Shown piece by piece: positions 6,125-8,753 of a DNA stretch of 8,753 nucleotides. The stretch is from CAYZPE01 sp046050145 (GTDB lineage Bacteria; Patescibacteriota; Minisyncoccia; Phycocordibacterales; CAYZPE01). The stretch's first letter is position 1. Each line of letters opens with the position of its first letter. The translations under genes were made by a program, and so were the position numbers. Location: the NCBI GenBank assembly GCA_046050145.1, contig JBJOQC010000050.1, positions 1-8,753 on the forward strand, read 5' to 3'. A model generated the notes under the pieces. That model saw only the letters and a program-made list of their open reading frames with translations, did no database searches and was not told the DNA's origin.

Positions 6125-6197
6125 TGCGCCCAGTAGGGATCGAACCTACGACCTTATCCTTAAGAGGGATCTGCTCTACCAACTGAGCTATGGACGC
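6125..6197 (-). tRNA. tRNA-Lys(CTT)
   Basis: The gene is 73 nt long on the minus strand. Acceptor arms GCGTCCA (6197-6191) and TGGGCGC (6132-6126) pair with one T-G wobble, and the discriminator is A. The D arm is GCTC-AGTTGGTA-GAGC and the anticodon loop is CTCTTAA, anticodon CTT for Lys. Base pair 27-43 of the anticodon stem is a G/A mismatch, which leaves four pairs. The T loop is TTCGATC. CCA is not encoded. Confidence 0.94.
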
Positions 6198-6230
6198 ATG
6201 TATTTAATTTTTTATGAAACTTGTCGTGTA

Positions 6231-6255
6231 GGCCTACCAAAACAGCTATGGACGC
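6231..6255 (-). pseudogene. Decayed 5' half of tRNA-Lys, proximal copy
   Basis: The minus-strand 25 nt starting GCGTCCATAGCT match the first 25 nt of the intact tRNA-Lys at 20 positions. The acceptor 5' arm is unchanged. The D stem is broken (GCTG opposite GGCC), and nothing like an anticodon arm follows. It lies 58 bp upstream of the intact gene's start and may mark a tandem duplication of the tRNA promoter plus 5' end. Confidence 0.6.
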
Positions 6256-6292
6256 AGTATATAATTGTATATCTTTTATTTGAATTAAGCTG

Positions 6293-6317
6293 GGCCTACC
6301 AGGACAGCTATTAACGC
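6293..6317 (-). pseudogene. Decayed 5' half of tRNA-Lys, distal copy
   Basis: The minus-strand 25 nt starting GCGTTAATAGCT match the intact tRNA-Lys 5' end at 17 of 25 positions and the proximal copy at 21 of 25. Both copies share GCTGT and TGGTAGGCC, which the intact tRNA lacks, so they are more closely related to each other. It lies 62 bp upstream of the proximal copy. Between 6318 and 6367 I see only A/T-rich DNA. Confidence 0.5.
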
Positions 6318-6367
6318 AATATTCAAAGATTAAAGATAAAAGAGAAAAAAGTAAAGCTTTATTTGAT

Positions 6368-6531
6368 GTGCCCGGGGTGGGAGTCGGCTACAAATAATTT
6401 TTCTGACAAAAATTTTCATAGCCTTGGCTCGCAATTTTTGCCTTTGCCCTGCCTATATAGGCAGGTTTGCAAAACAAAAATATAGCTGTGCCTTTCGATT
6501 CCCAACGTAAGCAAATAAATTTGCTTACTCC
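6368..6531. repeat. Hairpin element R2 behind tRNA-Leu(TAA)
   Basis: This non-coding element of about 164 bp lies in the 388-bp gap between tRNA-Lys and tRNA-Leu(TAA). Its left end (6368-6386) copies the tRNA-Leu(TAA) 3' end (6585-6603) at 18 of 19 positions. Next come a hairpin with a CTGAC loop (6396-6402/6408-6414), GGCTCGC (6426-6432), ATTTTTGC (6434-6441), a perfect 18-bp palindrome (6448-6465), and AAAACAAAAATATAGCT (6471-6487). The right end has TTCGATTCCC (6494-6503), an inverted piece of the same tRNA's T arm, and a 9-bp hairpin (6507-6515/6520-6528). The last 42 bp match R3 at 35 positions. Confidence 0.7.
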
Positions 6532-6544
6532 TTATGAATACAGT

Positions 6545-6582
6545 GATTAAAAAAATACCATGTACATGGTATTTTTTTAATC
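6545..6582 (-). terminator. Perfect 38-bp palindrome, terminator of tRNA-Leu(TAA)
   Basis: Arms 6545-6563 and 6564-6582 are exact reverse complements around TGTACA. They contain a seven-A and a seven-T tract, so either strand gives a stem followed by or ending in U. It begins 3 nt after the tRNA 3' end, the position occupied by terminators behind the other tRNAs. Confidence 0.8.
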
Positions 6583-6585
6583 AAG

Positions 6586-6667
6586 TGCCCGGGGTGGGAA
6601 TCGAACCCACATCCCTTGCGAGACACGATTTTAAGTCGTGCGCGTATACCAGTTCCGCCACCCGGGC
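6586..6667 (-). tRNA. tRNA-Leu(TAA)
   Basis: The gene is 82 nt long on the minus strand. Acceptor arms GCCCGGG (6667-6661) and CCCGGGC (6593-6587) pair fully, and the discriminator is A. The anticodon arm is CACGA-CTTAAAA-TCGTG, anticodon TAA reading TTA. The class II variable arm is TCTC-GCAA-GGGA, and the T loop is TTCGATT on a GTGGG/CCCAC stem. CCA is not encoded (A-CTT follows). No confident promoter is visible in the A/T-rich 6668-6695. Confidence 0.95.
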
Positions 6668-6695
6668 ATTTTAAAAATGAAAATCTATTGATTTT

Positions 6696-6917
6696 CTTGA
6701 GGGTACGATAAGAATCAGTCACAACTCTTTTACTTCGTAAAAGGTCGCAATTCTTACAGAATCTGTACACCTTTTCTATTTTTGTTTCGCATGGCTCACA
6801 AAAACTATCAAAGGTCTTGCGAAGCTTCATATTTTCGCTTCTCACCCGCCTCATGGTCGCCTTGCGACACATTCCGGCTTTCGATTCTCGGCGTAAGCAA
6901 AGTAGTTTGCTTACTCC
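6696..6917. repeat. Hairpin element R3 behind tRNA-Cys
   Basis: This 222-bp non-coding stretch fills most of the gap between tRNA-Leu(TAA) and tRNA-Cys. Its left end (6696-6720) matches the tRNA-Cys 3' region (6961-6985) at 16 of 25 positions, including CTTGAGG and GAATC. Inside is CTTTTAC-TTC-GTAAAAG (6727-6743), the same small hairpin as in R1. Its right end (6876-6917) is the 42-bp segment shared with R2: TTCGATTCTCG (6880-6890) is an inverted piece of the tRNA-Cys T arm, followed by a 9-bp hairpin (6893-6901/6906-6914). The middle part (6744-6870) has no clear counterpart in R1 or R2. Confidence 0.55.
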
Positions 6918-6931
6918 ATAACCTCTACGCA

Positions 6932-6959
6932 AACATCCATCTTATATAAAATGGATGTT
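6932..6959 (-). terminator. Hairpin behind tRNA-Cys, weak terminator candidate
   Basis: AACATCCAT (6932-6940) and ATGGATGTT (6951-6959) form a 9-bp stem with a 10-nt A/T loop, 5 nt past the tRNA. On the minus strand only TTT is found at the stem base, so it may be a processing or RNA-end hairpin rather than an efficient terminator. Confidence 0.5.
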
Positions 6960-6964
6960 GCTTG

Positions 6965-7036
6965 AGGCCATGGCGAGAATCGAACTCGCGCGTAAGAGTT
7001 TTGCAGACTCTCGACTTACCACTTGTCTACATGGCC
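6965..7036 (-). tRNA. tRNA-Cys(GCA)
   Basis: The gene is 72 nt long on the minus strand. Acceptor arms GGCCATG (7036-7030) and CATGGCC (6972-6966) pair fully. The discriminator is T (U73), the base expected for tRNA-Cys. The anticodon arm is AGAGT-CTGCAAA-ACTCT, anticodon GCA. The T loop is TTCGATT on a CGCGAG/CTCGC stem. CCA is not encoded. Confidence 0.95.
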
Positions 7037-7055
7037 ATCTCTGGATAGTACAAAG

Positions 7056-7085
7056 ACTATAGAGGTATCTTACCAAAATATTCAA
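7056..7085 (-). promoter_or_regulatory. Promoter of tRNA-Cys
   Basis: The minus strand reads TTGAAT (7085-7080), an 18-nt spacer and TATAGT (7061-7056). The predicted start near 7049 is about 13 nt before the tRNA. The -35 begins 12 bp past the rbfA stop codon, and no clear terminator separates the two, so read-through from infB-rbfA is also possible. Confidence 0.65.
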
Positions 7086-7097
7086 ATATTTACAGGT

Positions 7098-7415
7098 TTA
7101 TTGGAGGAGGCTATCGATATGCTGTCTATTTCTTTCGCCATAGTCGATATCAAAATTGATACCAGGAATTGCTCGCATGCGGGTATTATCTTTAAGATAC
7201 TGAATAAATTCAGAACGTTTTCTTTTGAGAAATACGAGTGCCATGTCTTGTTTGTTATCAGGTAGGGTAGTAAACAAAATCTGAACAGACTTTCTTTTAT
7301 CATCAACAAGTACGCGAGTTACAGTGATCAAAGAAGCTGGACCTGATTGAGTTTGAATAAACTCCGCAGCTGTCTGCTTTATTACTTCTTCAAAACGTTC
7401 ATTTGATCGTGCCAT
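7098..7415 (-). CDS. rbfA: Ribosome-binding factor A
   Basis: The protein has 105 residues, slightly short for a family of about 110-130. RbfA binds the 30S subunit near 16S rRNA helix 1 and assists late maturation and cold adaptation. The visible pattern fits the KH-like fold: an N-terminal helix (SNERFEEVIKQTAAEFI), a strand (ITVTRVLVDDKRKSVQILFTTL), a long helix (DMALVFLKRKRSEFIQYLKDN) and the end strand with conserved proline and D-Y-G (IPGINFDIDYGERNRQHIDSLL). It starts one base after the infB stop (TAACATG) and has no Shine-Dalgarno, which points to translational coupling with infB. The infB-rbfA order is common in bacteria. The C-terminus is trimmed compared with longer homologs. Confidence 0.9.
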   Translation of the reverse strand: MARSNERFEEVIKQTAAEFIQTQSGPASLITVTRVLVDDKRKSVQILFTTLPDNKQDMALVFLKRKRSEFIQYLKDNTRMRAIPGINFDIDYGERNRQHIDSLLQ

Positions 7416-7416
7416 G

Positions 7417-8753
7417 TTATTTTTTTTCTATAATATGATATGCGTGAAGTTCATCACCTGGAGCAATTTCAATTTTTGACTCAACAAGACCTCCAAATTC
7501 TTTTGGGGCATCAACTTCTTGAGCTTTAATTTTTTGTTGCTGTAGTCCACGAATCTTACCTCGACTTACTTCTTCGCCTCGGCGCATCACCTTGATGAGA
7601 GACCCTACAGGTACAGTGCCTGTGAGTACTCGTCCACCAATAACTTGCTTGTCTTTATCTTTGCTAAAGAATTTAAGCACTTTGATTGTTGAGATTATTT
7701 CTTCAACTTCTACTGTTGGCGCGAGGTCCTTGAGGGCTTGTTCTAGCCATTCGGTCATTTTGTAAATGATATTAAATTCATGAATTTCAATACCAAGTCG
7801 TGTTGCAAGAGAGATCGCCCCTGATTCGATAGCACTTCCAAAATTGAGGATAATACTTTTTGGGTCGTGAGAGGCAAGTTTAATATCACTCTCTGTTACT
7901 CGTCCTATACCCCTTTGGATTATTTTTATATATACTCGCTCAACAGATATTTTTCCAATTTCTAACAATATAGCCTCAAGACTTCCTGCGGTATCGGCCT
8001 CTATGATGAGAGGAATAGTGACTGACATGTCATCTTTTGTTTTTTCAGGTTCTTGTTTTGTGAGTTTAGCTTGTTCCTTATCTCGTAAGTTTGTTTCAAG
8101 AGTAATAGCTTCAGCTTCTTTTTTTGTAGAGACCGTTGTGAATATTGTGCCAACCTGAGGAAGGAAATTCCAACCGATTATTTTTACAGGTGTACCAGGA
8201 AGTGCTTCTGAGATAGGTTTTCCTAAGAAATTTTCCATCATACGAACAGGAGCAAAACTTGTTCCTGAAACAGTGAAGACTCCTTTCTTGAGAACACCTT
8301 CTTTTACAATAAGTGTCGCACCTAATCCTTTTTTAGGGTTAGTACTACTTTCAATTACAATGCCATAAGGAGCTTTTTCCATGTCAGCAGAACAGCCTTT
8401 GATTTCAGCAGTGAGGAGGAGCATGTCGAGAAGTTCAGGAATACCTTCACCGGTTTTTGCGGATATAGGTACGACAGAAATATTACCACCATATCCTTCA
8501 ACATATACTTCATTTTCAGCCAAGCTTTGTTTTGTGCGATCTATATTTGCTTCTGGCTTATCTATTTTTGTGATAGCAACCACAAAAGGGATATTGGCAT
8601 TTTGAATAGAAGAGAGTGCTTCAAGAGTTTGAGGTTTTACTCCGTCTTCTGCCGATACTACAAGTATTGCAATGTCAGCAACTTGAGCACCACGATTTCT
8701 GATGCCTGAAAAAGCAGCATGTCCTGGTGTGTCGAGGAAAGTTATTTTTTTCT
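7417..8753 (-). CDS. infB: Translation initiation factor IF-2, 5'-truncated
   Basis: A continuous frame runs from the window edge (first codon at 8751) to TAA at 7419-7417, giving 444 residues; the N-terminus and P-loop lie outside. IF-2 is the GTPase that places fMet-tRNA on the 30S subunit and promotes 50S joining. Visible are G3 (DTPGH, residues 7-11) with the typical FLDTPGHAAFSGIRNRGAQ, G4 as TKID (61-64, where N/T-K-x-D is expected), and G5 (SAK, 97-99). Domain II spans about 127-205 (YGIVIESS, PGTPVKIIGW). Domain III starts near 243 with IIEADTAGSLEAI. Domain IV, the fMet-tRNA binding barrel, is near 345-440 (GGRVLTGTV, RGKIRGLQ, PGDEL). An internal GTG at 8583 is valine inside G4, not a start. 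It is followed by rbfA after 1 nt. Confidence 0.96.
   Translation of the reverse strand, partial: KKITFLDTPGHAAFSGIRNRGAQVADIAILVVSAEDGVKPQTLEALSSIQNANIPFVVAITKIDKPEANIDRTKQSLAENEVYVEGYGGNISVVPISAKTGEGIPELLDMLLLTAEIKGCSADMEKAPYGIVIESSTNPKKGLGATLIVKEGVLKKGVFTVSGTSFAPVRMMENFLGKPISEALPGTPVKIIGWNFLPQVGTIFTTVSTKKEAEAITLETNLRDKEQAKLTKQEPEKTKDDMSVTIPLIIEADTAGSLEAILLEIGKISVERVYIKIIQRGIGRVTESDIKLASHDPKSIILNFGSAIESGAISLATRLGIEIHEFNIIYKMTEWLEQALKDLAPTVEVEEIISTIKVLKFFSKDKDKQVIGGRVLTGTVPVGSLIKVMRRGEEVSRGKIRGLQQQKIKAQEVDAPKEFGGLVESKIEIAPGDELHAYHIIEKK

Noticed and set aside
5928..6314. Open frames on both strands over tRNA-Lys (SRDRTYDLILKR on plus, VVGSIPTGRTR on minus)
   Set aside because: These are well-known translations of a tRNA gene, not proteins.
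5981..6917. CRISPR array, because of repeated hairpins with spacing
   Set aside because: The copies are few, unequal in length, not regularly spaced and found behind tRNA genes, and no cas gene is present.
5981..6917. Classical insertion sequence or MITE
   Set aside because: There is no transposase and no clean target-site duplication. The end repeats match the neighbouring tRNA rather than each other across copies, which fits a tRNA-linked element better.
6525..6932. Open frame of 135 codons on the minus strand with two C-x-x-C pairs, zinc-ribbon-like
   Set aside because: Its C-terminal third is the translation of tRNA-Leu(TAA) (the familiar GGGTGIRARLK...GCGFDSHPGH pattern) and the rest lies over the R3 repeat. 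It has no ribosome binding site.
7098..8753. Recoding of TGA (as in Gracilibacteria and Absconditabacteria)
   Set aside because: The frames of infB, rbfA and the membrane genes run without in-frame TGA and tryptophan is encoded by TGG, so the standard code fits.

Overview
The window looks like a genomic segment of a Candidatus Patescibacteria (CPR, probably Parcubacteria-like) bacterium. The reasons are tandem small two-helix T4SS-pilin-like genes, AT-rich spacers, four tRNA genes without an encoded CCA, a compact infB-rbfA pair and use of the standard genetic code. This placement is an inference from gene style and was not tested by any search.

Layout. Positions 1-1146 (+ strand) hold three paralogous pilin-like membrane proteins: the 3' end of one with its own terminator, then a two-gene unit with a promoter and a 21-bp terminator stem. 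Positions 1184-5723 (- strand) hold three membrane-protein genes: an SPFH/band-7 (stomatin/flotillin-type) protein, a 9-helix protein and a 5-helix protein. Each is its own transcription unit with a TTGACT-N17 promoter carrying a TGn extended -10, a good Shine-Dalgarno and a GC-rich terminator. The two polytopic genes also share a leader motif and an overall plan of cytosolic helices, a transmembrane block and an outside soluble tail. Positions 5802-7036 (- strand) hold tRNA-Cys(GCA), tRNA-Leu(TAA), tRNA-Lys(CTT) and tRNA-Leu(TAG), mostly as single-gene units with their own hairpin terminators. Positions 7098-8753 (- strand) hold rbfA and the 3' part of infB, which are translation genes.

The most unusual part is the DNA between the tRNA genes. 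Behind three of the four tRNAs lies a 100-220 bp non-coding element made of small hairpins. Its tRNA-proximal end carries an inverted piece of the preceding tRNA's 3' region, and its far end carries a direct, more or less decayed copy of that tRNA's 3' end; the best case is 18 of 19 bases for tRNA-Leu(TAA). Two decayed copies of the 5' half of tRNA-Lys stand in tandem upstream of the intact tRNA-Lys gene. Together these suggest a small tRNA-targeting or tRNA-derived repeat family.

The second candidate for an undescribed system is the trio of membrane genes with matching promoters. It may be an SPFH-scaffolded membrane assembly with two unrecognised polytopic partners.
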